A model generated the notes under the pieces. The model was not told the origin of the DNA and made no database searches. It was given only the letters and a program-made list of their open reading frames with translations. The position numbers were made by a program, and so were the translations under genes. This document shows positions 17,748-26,979 of a DNA stretch of 40,853 nucleotides, piece after piece (position 1 is the stretch's first letter; each line of letters opens with the position of its first letter). The DNA lies in the NCBI RefSeq assembly GCF_003428695.1, contig NZ_QURH01000115.1, positions 1 to 40,853 on the forward strand, written 5' to 3'. This stretch comes from Actinomadura logoneensis. Lineage in GTDB: Bacteria > Actinomycetota > Actinomycetes > Streptosporangiales > Streptosporangiaceae.

Positions 17748-19154
17748 ATGGACCTTCGCCAGCGCCCCCTCGCCCTCGGCCTCGCGGCCGGACTCGCCAC
17801 CGTCCCCCTGGTCACCGCTCCCTCCGCGTCCGCCGCGTCCGGGCTGGTCGTGGAGCGTTCCGGCCCGGCCCGTTCCGTCCCGTTCACCGCCGCACGCGAC
17901 GGCGAGGCGGTGATCGGCTTCACCGTCGCGGCGCCCGGGGTGTCCTGGGCCCGCCGGGGCGCTGAGGCGGCGCTGCTGTCGGTCGCGGTGGACGGACGGC
18001 ACGTGACCGACCTGCTCGTCCCGTCCGCCGACCCGACGGCGCGCACGCTCGGTCTCGGCGGCGTGCGGCACGGCCGCCACACGGTCACCTTCCGGTGGGC
18101 GAAGGGCTCGGCCCCCGCCGCCAGGCGCGTCGTGCTGTCCAGGCCGAAAGTGCGGCAGCCGAAGGACGACCAGCTCGTGCTGCGGCACGCCCCGGTCGTG
18201 GTGGGCCGCACGCTCGACACGGCCGGGAAGCCCGGCGGCGACCCGTACCAGAACGCCTACACCGACGCCCCGCTGGTCGCGTGGCACGAGACCCGCCCCG
18301 CCGCGACGCCCGGCCACCGGATCCTGGAGTACTCGGTGATCTGGAGCAACGAGGACGGCGGCACCGACACGCCCGCGCTGATGGCCCGCTGGGGCCGCAC
18401 CACCGACATCGAGTGGGTGTACCGGGTCGAGGTGGACGCCGCCGGGAACCGCGTCCCCGACACCGCCGTCTACCAGGCCCCCGAGCACCAGACGCTGAGG
18501 TTCACCGGACGCCACGAAGGCGACCACCCGGTCATGCAGACCTGCACGATGAACAACAACATGTGCGACACGGTGACCCCCGACGCCGCTCTCCGGTTCC
18601 TGCTGGACACGACGGCGACGCGTCCGGACGACCGCGCCCGCGAGTACGTCATGGACCGGAACCCCTGGACGTACCGGATCACCGCCCAGGAGATGGACCG
18701 CGAAGGCAAGATCGAGAACCCGTCGTCCCCCGACAACCCGGCCGTCGGCGACCTGCGCACCTACCTGTACCTGGAGTTCAGCAAGACCACGGGCGCGCCG
18801 ACCGGGACCGGCTCCGCGCCCGGCGTCAGCCTCGGCGTGCGGCTCAAGAGCGACCCGTCCCGCCTGTACCGCTCCGACCACTCCGTGCCGTCCTGGTCCA
18901 TCAGCCGGGACGGCTCGCCCGCCACGACCGTGGAGCTCCCCGCCGGGACGACGCTCGCGGACGTCGCGTCGGTCGAGGCCGTCCGGCAGCCGACCGGGAC
19001 CGGCGACGACGGCGCTCCGGCGACCGTGACCGCGATCCGCCGCGGCTTCTTCCTCGACCGCGACTACCTGCCGCAGTCCGGCGCCGGCCTCACCTGGGCG
19101 GGCTCAGTGACGGTGTCCCCGTCCGCACCGTCCGCCGTCCTCTGGCACTCCTGA
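17748..19154 (+). CDS. Secreted protein of unknown function
   Basis: The 468-residue product has a Sec-type signal peptide: MDLRQRPLALGLAAGLATVP, then LVTAPSASAAS with an AxA cleavage site near residue 29. The mature part begins with a beta-rich domain (about 30-130, FTVAAPGVSWARRGAEAALL, GVRHGRHTVTF). A larger domain follows with HRILEYSVIWSNEDGGTDTP, RWGRTTDIEWVYRVEVD and MQTCTMNNNMCDTV (the two cysteines could form a disulfide). It also has YLYLEFSKTTGAPTGTG. There are no catalytic motifs I recognise. The order suggests an exported surface or extracellular protein. It stands alone, after the 27-bp array, with a possible leaderless start. Confidence 0.78.
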   Translation: MDLRQRPLALGLAAGLATVPLVTAPSASAASGLVVERSGPARSVPFTAARDGEAVIGFTVAAPGVSWARRGAEAALLSVAVDGRHVTDLLVPSADPTARTLGLGGVRHGRHTVTFRWAKGSAPAARRVVLSRPKVRQPKDDQLVLRHAPVVVGRTLDTAGKPGGDPYQNAYTDAPLVAWHETRPAATPGHRILEYSVIWSNEDGGTDTPALMARWGRTTDIEWVYRVEVDAAGNRVPDTAVYQAPEHQTLRFTGRHEGDHPVMQTCTMNNNMCDTVTPDAALRFLLDTTATRPDDRAREYVMDRNPWTYRITAQEMDREGKIENPSSPDNPAVGDLRTYLYLEFSKTTGAPTGTGSAPGVSLGVRLKSDPSRLYRSDHSVPSWSISRDGSPATTVELPAGTTLADVASVEAVRQPTGTGDDGAPATVTAIRRGFFLDRDYLPQSGAGLTWAGSVTVSPSAPSAVLWHS

Positions 19155-19456
19155 TCCGCCGGCGGGACGTCCCCGGACCCGTCCGTCCGGGGACGTCCCG
19201 CCGCACCTCGCCCGGAACCGGAACGAAGGCGCGGCCCGGACGGAGCGGAAGGCGCGTGCCGGATGGGCGACGACAAAGGCGCGTGCCGGATGGGCGGGGG
19301 CAGAAGGCGCAGTTCGGACGGAACGGGGCGGAAAGCGGGGTTCAGCCGGGACCGGGACGGAGGGCGCGGGTCGGAACCTCCGTGACATCGGCGGCGTCCT
19401 AAGGGTCGTACACTTCTCGCTCACCCTTCGCCGCACCCCCGGAGAGGACGCACCGC
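19155..19456. other. Intergenic region with imperfect ~27-bp repeats
   Basis: The motif aaggcgcgtgccggatgggc occurs at 19249-19268 and 19276-19295, a 27-bp period. Degenerate relatives start near 19226 and 19303. The rest of this 302-nt stretch is GC-rich, with no gene-like frame. The ribosome site ggagagg of the next gene lies at its end. Confidence 0.55.
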
Positions 19457-20050
19457 ATGGCCTACGGGCCTCCTCCGCAGCAACCCGGCCCCTGGCAGCA
19501 GCCGCAGCGCGGCCAGCAGTGGCAGCAGGGCGGGCAGCCGTCCCCGCAGAGCTGGCAGCAGCCCCCCGCAGGACAGGGCTACCAGCAGCCTTCCGGACAG
19601 CCTTGGCAGCAGCAGCCCTCGCAGGGTTGGCAGCAGCAGGCGCCCGCAGGCGCCGTTCAGGGCGGCTGGCAGAGCGCACCGCCCGCCGCCGCTCCCGAGC
19701 CGGAGCCCACGCACTACGGGGACGTCAGTCCCGACGACATGACCTGGGCGCTGATGGCCTACATCGGGCAGTTCCTGGTCGCCGTCATCGCCCCGGCCGC
19801 CGTCTACCTCGGCAAGGCCCGCCACCCGTTCGTCCGGCGGCACGCCGCGCAGGGCCTCAACATGGGCATCGCGGGCGCCGCGGTCTGGGCCGTCGGCGGC
19901 CTGGTCTCCCTGATGTTCCCGGCGATCCTGTGGCTGCTCGTGCTGTTCTCGGCGGTCATCATGGGCTTCCTGGTGTACGCGGCGCGCGCCGCCAACCGGG
20001 GCGAGTTCCGCCGGGTGCCCGCGGTCATCGCCTGGCCCCTCATCAAGTAG
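19457..20050 (+). CDS. DUF4870 family membrane protein with Gln/Pro-rich N-terminus
   Basis: The 197-residue product has a low-complexity N-terminus of about 85 residues dominated by Gln, Pro and Gly (PPPQQPGPWQQPQRGQQWQQ and further WQQ units). The DUF4870 core follows, with MTWALMAYIGQFLVAVIAP, the signature YLGKARHPFVRRHAAQGLNM and two more TM helices. It ends RVPAVIAWPLIK. The family's role is unknown. Disordered Q/P/G N-termini are common in actinobacterial members and may mediate protein clustering at the membrane. It is the second DUF4870 gene in the window, and both share the FVRxHAAQ motif. GGAGAGG precedes the ATG by about 9 nt. Confidence 0.85.
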   Translation: MAYGPPPQQPGPWQQPQRGQQWQQGGQPSPQSWQQPPAGQGYQQPSGQPWQQQPSQGWQQQAPAGAVQGGWQSAPPAAAPEPEPTHYGDVSPDDMTWALMAYIGQFLVAVIAPAAVYLGKARHPFVRRHAAQGLNMGIAGAAVWAVGGLVSLMFPAILWLLVLFSAVIMGFLVYAARAANRGEFRRVPAVIAWPLIK

Positions 20051-20132
20051 CCGCTCGCGGCTCGGGAACCAGCCCTCGGGCCGATCCGCGCCGGCTCGGG
20101 CCAGGGCCCGGGCCGGCGCTCCCGCGTCCGGC

Positions 20133-20903
20133 TCAGTCGGCGGGGCCGGGCAGGACGGTCATCGTGCCGGGCTCGCCGGGGTCCTGGTCCAGCCGGACGA
20201 CGCGGCCCGGATACGCGCGGCGGGCGGCCTCGACGTCCCGGTCGTCCCACTCGCCGTAGAAGACGGGACAGCCGTCCCACAGCTCGACCTTCTCCGCGCC
20301 CGTCGGCCAGCGGTACCCGAACGCGTCGGCGAGGATCGGGTCCTCGACGTCCGGCAGGTCGGGGCCGACGCGTCGGGCGGCGGGGTCGTCGGGGGCGGAC
20401 TCCGGACGGGACACGGCGGGTTTCCTTCCGGGAGCGAGCCGACGCGAGGGCCGGTCGAAGATCTGGTCGGGGGCGAGCTCGATGTCGAACGGGACGGTCA
20501 GCTTCGCGGAGCGTCCCCAGGTCACCAGGGCGCGTTCGGCGTACCGGCCCGAGCCGTCCAGCTCGAACACCTGGAAGCACGGCTCGCCGCCGCGCAGGTC
20601 GACGATCCAGTAGGCGGGGACGCCGGCGCGTTCGTAGCGGTCGCGTTTCGGCCCGAGGTCGGTCGCGCGGGACGCGGCGGAGACGACCTCGACGGCCAGC
20701 AGCGGCGCGCCACGTCCGGCGTCCGGGCCGTCCCCGTCCCCGTCGCGCTCCTCGCGGAACACCATGAGGTCGCCGCGCAGCCACGTGTCGTCGGCGAGGC
20801 GGGCGCCGGCGGCCGTCCTGGACACCTGGCCATCGTCGCGGGCGAGGCAGACGGGGACGACGAGATCGGCCACCAGAACCTGATGCTGGAGGGTGTGCGT
20901 CAC
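20133..20903 (-). CDS. Uma2-like nuclease-fold protein, short N-terminus and C-terminal extension
   Basis: The 256-residue product carries the Uma2 (DUF820, PD-(D/E)XK-like) core: LRGDLMVFREE, LLAVEVVSAASRATDLGPKR and RYERAGVPAYWIVDLRGGE. The Asp, Glu and Lys residues of the fold are present. Usual Uma2 proteins begin about 45 residues earlier with an ELxxG segment; here the protein starts at MTHTLQHQVLVADLVVPV, near the HQ position. It has instead a C-terminal extension (FGYRWPTGAEKVELWDGCPV, then FYGEWDDRDVEAARRAYPGR). The role of Uma2 proteins is unclear despite the endonuclease label. No upstream in-frame N-terminal segment is visible, so it is an N-terminally reduced or rearranged form. 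Confidence 0.8.
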   Translation of the reverse strand: MTHTLQHQVLVADLVVPVCLARDDGQVSRTAAGARLADDTWLRGDLMVFREERDGDGDGPDAGRGAPLLAVEVVSAASRATDLGPKRDRYERAGVPAYWIVDLRGGEPCFQVFELDGSGRYAERALVTWGRSAKLTVPFDIELAPDQIFDRPSRRLAPGRKPAVSRPESAPDDPAARRVGPDLPDVEDPILADAFGYRWPTGAEKVELWDGCPVFYGEWDDRDVEAARRAYPGRVVRLDQDPGEPGTMTVLPGPAD

Positions 20904-21131
20904 AACGGACAGTGTCTCCGTCGCGGCGAGGCGTCACCACCGCTTTGGCGCAAACCGTCTGACCCCGCGGACAGCCCGTCCACCCGGCCGTGCGCGGTCT
21001 CGAAGGGACGGTCCGATGCGTCGCCGACCGGGCTGCCCCACCACGGAGCAGCCGCCGTCACGACAGGAAGGCGCCGCCCGCTGAGAAGAAGCACCGGCGG
21101 CGAGCCGCAGTGACGCTCGGGCGGCGAGAGG

Positions 21132-22982
<1,851 letters not shown>

Positions 22983-23109
22983 CGGGATCCGTTCGCAAAC
23001 TCACTGGTGGACAGGACATGGCAGACTCCAGCTACCGCCTTCCATGGTCCCATGCCCCCGGGGATGCTCCGTGCACCGCCCCGGACGGCCCGGGATTCCC
23101 GGCTCGGTT

Positions 23110-23137
23110 TTGGGCGGAGGCGGTGGATTGGTAAGCT
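23110..23137 (+). promoter_or_regulatory. Candidate promoter for rpsT
   Basis: TTGGGC at 23110-23115, a 16-nt spacer and TAAGCT at 23132-23137 on the plus strand, about 130 nt before the rpsT start. A second possible -10, TACAAT, lies at 23199-23204 without an obvious -35. Both are weak matches in the lepA-rpsT divergent region. Confidence 0.3.
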
Positions 23138-23267
23138 GTGCGACTGCGTGTGGCGTAGCGTCGTGCCTAGGGGCACCGTCCGCCCCGTTCAACGTTCGTA
23201 CAATCTCGGGCGCGCGGCCGTCGTGCGCCGGGAACCAGGATCGCAACCAAGGCTGAGGCACTACGAC

Positions 23268-23534
23268 GTGGCTAACATCAAGTCCCAGATCAAGCGGAAC
23301 AAGCAGAACGAGAAGGCTCGCCTGCGGAACAAGGCCGTCAAGTCCGAGCTGAAGACGGCGATCCGCAAGTTCCGCGAGGCCGCCGAGGCCGGCGACACCG
23401 ACGCCGCGGTCGCCGCGCAGCGTGACGCCGCCCGCAAGCTCGACAAGGCCGTGAGCAAGGGCGTCATCCACAAGAACCAGGCCGCCAACCGCAAGTCGGC
23501 CATCGCCAAGCGCGCCGCCGAGCTGGCCAAGTAA
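23268..23534 (+). CDS. rpsT: 30S ribosomal protein S20
   Basis: The 88-residue basic helical protein begins [20 protein letters not shown] and ends [13 protein letters not shown], the standard S20 pattern. The conserved C-terminal [13 protein letters not shown] is present. S20 binds 16S rRNA early in 30S assembly. The GTG start at 23268 gives the usual length. It is divergent from lepA, and a perfect 20-bp hairpin terminator lies just downstream. Confidence 0.97.
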   Translation: MANIKSQIKRNKQNEKARLRNKAVKSELKTAIRKFREAAEAGDTDAAVAAQRDAARKLDKAVSKGVIHKNQAANRKSAIAKRAAELAK

Positions 23535-23555
23535 GGCCGCCTCCCAGGCTCTTTC

Positions 23556-23600
23556 ACGACGAGGCCGTCGTCCCCACCCCGGGGACGACGGCCTCGTCGT
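23556..23600 (+). terminator. rpsT transcription terminator, perfect 20-bp hairpin
   Basis: Left arm acgacgaggccgtcgtcccc, loop acccc, and a right arm that is its exact reverse complement. It starts 21 nt after the rpsT stop. No T-tract follows. Stem length and position make it a strong terminator separating rpsT from kptA. Confidence 0.9.
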
Positions 23601-23636
23601 CGTCCCCGGGGGTCGAACCCGGCGGCGCGGCGCGGC

Positions 23637-23642
23637 TACCGT
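23637..23642 (+). promoter_or_regulatory. -10 hexamer of a probable leaderless promoter (kptA)
   Basis: TACCGT is followed by 7 nt and then ATG 23650. No Shine-Dalgarno sequence is present. Confidence 0.4.
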
Positions 23643-23649
23643 GGCGGGT

Positions 23650-24276
23650 ATGGACGACCGCCGCATGGTGAAGATCTCGAAGTATCTCGCCAAGCACCTG
23701 CGGCACCGCCCGGACCGGATCGGGCTGACCCTGACCGCGGACGGCTGGGCCGACGTGGACGAACTGCTCGTCGCCGCCCGCCGCCACGGCTTCCCGATCA
23801 CCCGCGCCGAGCTGGAGCAGGTCGTCGCGGCCAACGACAAGCGCCGCTACGCCTACGACGGCCGCCGCATCCGCGCCAGCCAGGGGCATTCGGTGCCGGT
23901 GGACCTGGGGCTGGCGAGCGCGGCCCCGCCGCCCGTCCTCTTCCACGGGACGGTCGCGCCCGCGCTCGACGCGATCATGAGCGAGGGCCTGCTGCCGATG
24001 GGGCGGCACGCCGTCCACCTGTCCGCCGACCGCGCCACGGCCGAGCGCGTGGGGGCGCGCCGCGGCGCACCGGTCGTGTTGGCCGTCGCCGCCGCCGAGA
24101 TGGCGGCGGACGGCCACGAGTTCCACCTCAGCGAGAACGGCGTCTGGCTCGTCGGGCACGTCCCCGTGCGCTACCTGACCCGGCAGTCGGCGCGGACGAG
24201 CGCGACCGTTTCCGGCCAGGACAGCGGGTTGGGCAGCCCGTCGGGGACGGGACCGTCCTGCGGTCCGAACAGGTAG
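23650..24276 (+). CDS. kptA: RNA 2'-phosphotransferase, KptA/Tpt1 family
   Basis: The 208-residue product has the N-terminal winged-helix lobe (KISKYLAKHLRHRPDRIGLT, GWADVDELLVAARRHGF, ANDKRRYAYDGRRIRASQGH). The NAD-binding ADP-ribosyltransferase lobe has LFHGTVAPALDAIMSEGLLP, RHAVHLSADRATAERVGARR and NGVWLVGHVPVRYL. Tpt1 enzymes transfer an internal RNA 2'-phosphate to NAD+, giving ADP-ribose 1'',2''-cyclic phosphate. Bacteria lack the eukaryotic tRNA-splicing substrate, so the native role is open; RNA-end ADP-ribosylation or repair is suspected. Homologues end near VPVRYL; the extra 32-residue Ser/Gly-rich tail lies wholly within the 3' part of the convergent HAD gene. ATG 23665 is an alternative start. 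Confidence 0.92.
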   Translation: MDDRRMVKISKYLAKHLRHRPDRIGLTLTADGWADVDELLVAARRHGFPITRAELEQVVAANDKRRYAYDGRRIRASQGHSVPVDLGLASAAPPPVLFHGTVAPALDAIMSEGLLPMGRHAVHLSADRATAERVGARRGAPVVLAVAAAEMAADGHEFHLSENGVWLVGHVPVRYLTRQSARTSATVSGQDSGLGSPSGTGPSCGPNR

Positions 24277-24671
24277 CGGTGCGGGACGACCCCGGCCAGC
24301 GCGCGATGCACGCCGACCCGGTCGTCGATCATGTGAGTGATGCCCAGTTCCGCGCAGTGGACGGCCTTCTGCGCCCGTTTGCGGCAGAACCGGATGTTGC
24401 GCCGTGGGAGCCCGGTCCGTCCGGCGACATCGTGGTGGTCGAGCCAGGCGAGGGTCCTGCGCTGAACGCGCTCACCGCACTTGGAGATGATCCACACGCG
24501 TCCGCCGAACAGCCGGACGAGCTCCTCCAGCGCCTCGAACGCCCCCTCGTTGGGCGGGGAGGCGAGGGCGTCGCGCATCGTCCCGCCGAGGAACGCGGTG
24601 TCGGCTTTTCCCGGCGCCAGCGGGCCGCCCTGGATCACGCGTCCGAAGTCGACGCCGAGTCTGGGTTCCAT
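24171..24671 (-). CDS. HAD-like protein, putative phosphatase or degenerate relative
   Basis: The 166-residue product has an N-terminal nucleophile motif LGVDFGRVIQGG (Asp8), a second motif RVWIISKCGERVQ (Ser) and the acidic motif GITHMIDDRVGVHRAL. Together these are motifs I, II and IV of a cap-less HAD fold. At position +2 from the nucleophile there is Gly, not the general acid Asp. Catalysis by the usual phosphatase route is therefore doubtful. RFCRKRAQKAVHCAELGI is a well-conserved block in actinobacterial homologues. The 3' end overlaps kptA by 106 bp, tail to tail. It is divergent from the LysR gene 69 nt away. A GGGGGC stretch precedes the ATG. Confidence 0.8.
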   Translation of the reverse strand: MEPRLGVDFGRVIQGGPLAPGKADTAFLGGTMRDALASPPNEGAFEALEELVRLFGGRVWIISKCGERVQRRTLAWLDHHDVAGRTGLPRRNIRFCRKRAQKAVHCAELGITHMIDDRVGVHRALAGVVPHRYLFGPQDGPVPDGLPNPLSWPETVALVRADCRVR

Positions 24672-24706
24672 GCCCCCAGCGTTCCGACCGGAGAACTCCA
24701 GTAGAA

Positions 24707-24731
24707 CTATCTTTTGACGCCTCTCCTATAG
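24707..24731. promoter_or_regulatory. Candidate LysR operator in the HAD-lysR divergent region
   Basis: CTAT and ATAG flank a 17-nt interval (ctat at 24707-24710, atag at 24728-24731), and AACT/AGTT-type repeats lie just left of it. LysR-type regulators usually bind in the divergent region next to their own gene. The match is weak. Confidence 0.25.
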
Positions 24732-24734
24732 CTT
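24729..24734 (+). promoter_or_regulatory. -10 hexamer of a probable leaderless promoter (lysR-type gene)
   Basis: TAGCTT is followed by 6 nt and then ATG 24741. The same hexamer stands before the secreted-protein gene at 17748. Confidence 0.4.
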
Positions 24735-24740
24735 GTTCCT

Positions 24741-25595
24741 ATGGATCGGCTCTCGACCGACGCGCTCGCCGCCTTCGCCGTGTTCGCGGCCCGCCTCAAC
24801 TTCACCCGCGCCGCCGAGGAACTCCACATCTCGCAGCCCGCCCTGCACACCAAGATCCGCAAGCTCGCGGACGACCTGGGCCGCCCCCTCTACCGCCGCC
24901 AGGGCCGCACCCTCGTCCTCACCCCGGACGGCGAGCGCCTCGCCCGCTTCGCCCGCGAACTGGACGACCGCATGTCGGCGTTCCTCTCCGGCCTCGACGG
25001 CGCGTCCCGGACCCGCGTGCCCGTCCTCGCGGCGGGCGAGGGCGCCTACCTGTACCTGCTCGGCCCCGCCATCCGCCGCCTCCACTCCGACACGGGCGTC
25101 CGCCTCGTCAACGGCGACCGCGCACGCGTCCTGTCGGCCGTCCGGACCGGCGCCGCGGACGTCGGCGTCGCCGTCCTGGACGTCCTCCCCGCCGACCTCA
25201 CCGCGACCCCACTGGCGACGTTCCCGCAGGTCCTGTCGATGCCCGCCACCCACCACCTGGCGGCCCGCCGGACCCTGACCCTGCGGGACCTCGCCGGAAG
25301 CGCCCTGGTCGTCCCGCCCCCGCACGGCCCGCACCGCACGTCCCTGGAACGGGCGCTGCGGGCCGCGAACGTCCCCTGGAGTGTCGCGGTCGAGGCGTCC
25401 GGCTGGCCCCTGATCCTGCACCTGGTCGCCCTGGGCGCCGGACCGGCCGTCGTGAACGGCTGCGTCCCGCCTCCTCCGGGCCTCGTCCACCGGGAGATCA
25501 CCGACCTCCCGCCCGTCGAGTACCACACCGTCCACCACCCGGACCGCGCCCAGGACCCCGCCGTCACCACCCTCCTCACCACCCTTCACCAGTAG
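24741..25595 (+). CDS. LysR-type transcriptional regulator
   Basis: The 284-residue product begins with the LysR helix-turn-helix (LSTDALAAFAVFAARLNFTR, AAEELHISQPALHTKIRKLA, DDLGRPLYRRQGRTLVLTPD). The linker helix and a periplasmic-binding-like effector domain follow (residues 90-280). LysR proteins regulate a neighbouring divergent gene in response to a small molecule, and here that is the HAD-like gene. The effector domain lacks features that name a ligand. ATG 24741 is a good fit, since the HTH begins within the first 10 residues, and it sits 6 nt after a -10-like TAGCTT. Confidence 0.93.
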   Translation: MDRLSTDALAAFAVFAARLNFTRAAEELHISQPALHTKIRKLADDLGRPLYRRQGRTLVLTPDGERLARFARELDDRMSAFLSGLDGASRTRVPVLAAGEGAYLYLLGPAIRRLHSDTGVRLVNGDRARVLSAVRTGAADVGVAVLDVLPADLTATPLATFPQVLSMPATHHLAARRTLTLRDLAGSALVVPPPHGPHRTSLERALRAANVPWSVAVEASGWPLILHLVALGAGPAVVNGCVPPPPGLVHREITDLPPVEYHTVHHPDRAQDPAVTTLLTTLHQ

Positions 25596-25723
25596 CCACT
25601 GACGCCCCGTCGCGCACCGGTGATCGGCTGGTCACTGGTCCGACGGGCCGCGGGCGGCCCGCCGGGCGTTCTGGCTGTTGGGTCAGGGCGGCGGGAGGGG
25701 TGTGGCATTGTTGGAGGGTGCCA

Positions 25724-26677
25724 GTGGACGCCATCACGTTGATCGTCGGAGACGAGGAACTGCTCATCGAGCGGGCGGTCGGAGACGTGGTCGCCGCGGC
25801 TCGGGCGGACGATCCGGAGACCGAGGTCATCGACCTGATGCCCGGCGGGCTGGAGCCGGGGCGGCTGGCCGAGTTGACGTCGCCCTCGCTGTTCGGCGGG
25901 GCGAAGGTGCTGGTGCTGCGGGCGTCGCAGGATCTGAACAAGGACCTGGCGGCCGAGGTCCTGGCCTATGTGAAGAACCCCGCGCCGGAAGTCGCGCTGG
26001 TCGCCGTGCACGCCGGCGGGGCCAGGGGCAAGGCCGTGGCGGACGGGCTCTCCAAGGCCGGAGCACGGAAGGTCGCCTGCCCCAAGATCACCAAGGTGGG
26101 CGAGCGCATCGACTTCGTGCGTGCCGAGATCCGGCGGCACGGAGGGAAGATCTCCGCCGACGGAGCACGGACGCTGGTGGACGCGGTCGGCAACGACCTG
26201 CGGGAACTGGCCGCCGCCGCCAGCCAGTTGGTGGCGGACACCGGCGGGAAGGTCGATGACGCCGCGATCGCCCGCTACTACCGGGGACGCGCCGAGGTCA
26301 GCGGCTTCACGGTCGCGGACAAGGCGATCGAGGGGCAGCTCGCGGACGCGCTGGAACAGTTGCGGTGGGCGCTCGCGACGGGCGTGGCTCCGGTTCTGAT
26401 CGTGAGCGCGCTGGCGCAGGGCGTGCGCGGGCTGGCCAAGGTCGGCGGTGCACCTCGCGGGGCGCGGGGTGCGTCGCTGGCCAAGGAACTGGGCATGCCC
26501 CCGTGGAAGATCGACCGTGTGCAGCGCCAGTTGCGCGGCTGGTCCGGAGACGGCGTGGCCCGAGCCCTGACCGTCGTCGCCGACGCCGACGCCCAGGTCA
26601 AGGGCGGCGCGGCCGACCCCGCGTACGCACTGGAGAAAGCGGTGTCAGACATAGTCGCCGCCCGCTCCACCCGCTGA
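25724..26677 (+). CDS. holA: DNA polymerase III subunit delta
   Basis: The 317-residue clamp-loader subunit begins MDAITLIVGDEELLIERAVG and contains VIDLMPGGLEPGRLAELTSP, SLFGGAKVLVLRASQDL and GRYYRGRAEVSGFTVAD-like IARYYRGRAEVSGFTVADKA. The delta C-terminal collar domain has GMPPWKIDRVQRQLRGW and ends with EKAVSDIVAARSTR. It opens the beta clamp during loading. I chose GTG 25724 because GGAGG lies 6 nt upstream; an upstream GTG at 25718 directly abuts that site. In actinobacteria holA normally follows comEC, whereas here an ArsR-type regulator, a reductase and a transposase remnant lie between them. Confidence 0.95.
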   Translation: MDAITLIVGDEELLIERAVGDVVAAARADDPETEVIDLMPGGLEPGRLAELTSPSLFGGAKVLVLRASQDLNKDLAAEVLAYVKNPAPEVALVAVHAGGARGKAVADGLSKAGARKVACPKITKVGERIDFVRAEIRRHGGKISADGARTLVDAVGNDLRELAAAASQLVADTGGKVDDAAIARYYRGRAEVSGFTVADKAIEGQLADALEQLRWALATGVAPVLIVSALAQGVRGLAKVGGAPRGARGASLAKELGMPPWKIDRVQRQLRGWSGDGVARALTVVADADAQVKGGAADPAYALEKAVSDIVAARSTR

Positions 26678-26979
26678 CCTCCTTTCCCCACCTGCCCGGT
26701 CCCCCACCACGCGTGGCCCAGCCGCGTCCGGCCTCTGACACGAGCGGCCCCCGCGCGCCCGCCCCCAAACAGGACCCAACACGGTCTCCCCTCCCAGGAC
26801 GGGGCCACGACGCGCCAACTCTCCGACCTGCTCGGCCTTCGACACGGGTGGCATCTGGAAGGACCTGCTGCTGGCGCCTGATGGCGGGTGAAGAGTTGAG
26901 CTTGGAGGATGAGGAGCCTGGCCTGCTTGCCGAAAACCGAGTGGACGGCTCTGAAAGGACTTCGGGGGCCGACGTGAGG
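26678..26979. other. Convergent intergenic region, no gene seen
   Basis: This 302-nt stretch between the holA stop and the stop of the ArsR-type gene has a CCACGCGTGG palindrome near 26707. Its second half is of lower GC. Frames crossing it lack family features or ribosome sites. It may be decayed sequence. Confidence 0.4.

Noticed and set aside
23608..23625. tRNA T-arm-like ggggtcgaacccggc
   Set aside because: No acceptor, D or anticodon arms can be built around it. It lies between the rpsT terminator and the kptA promoter.
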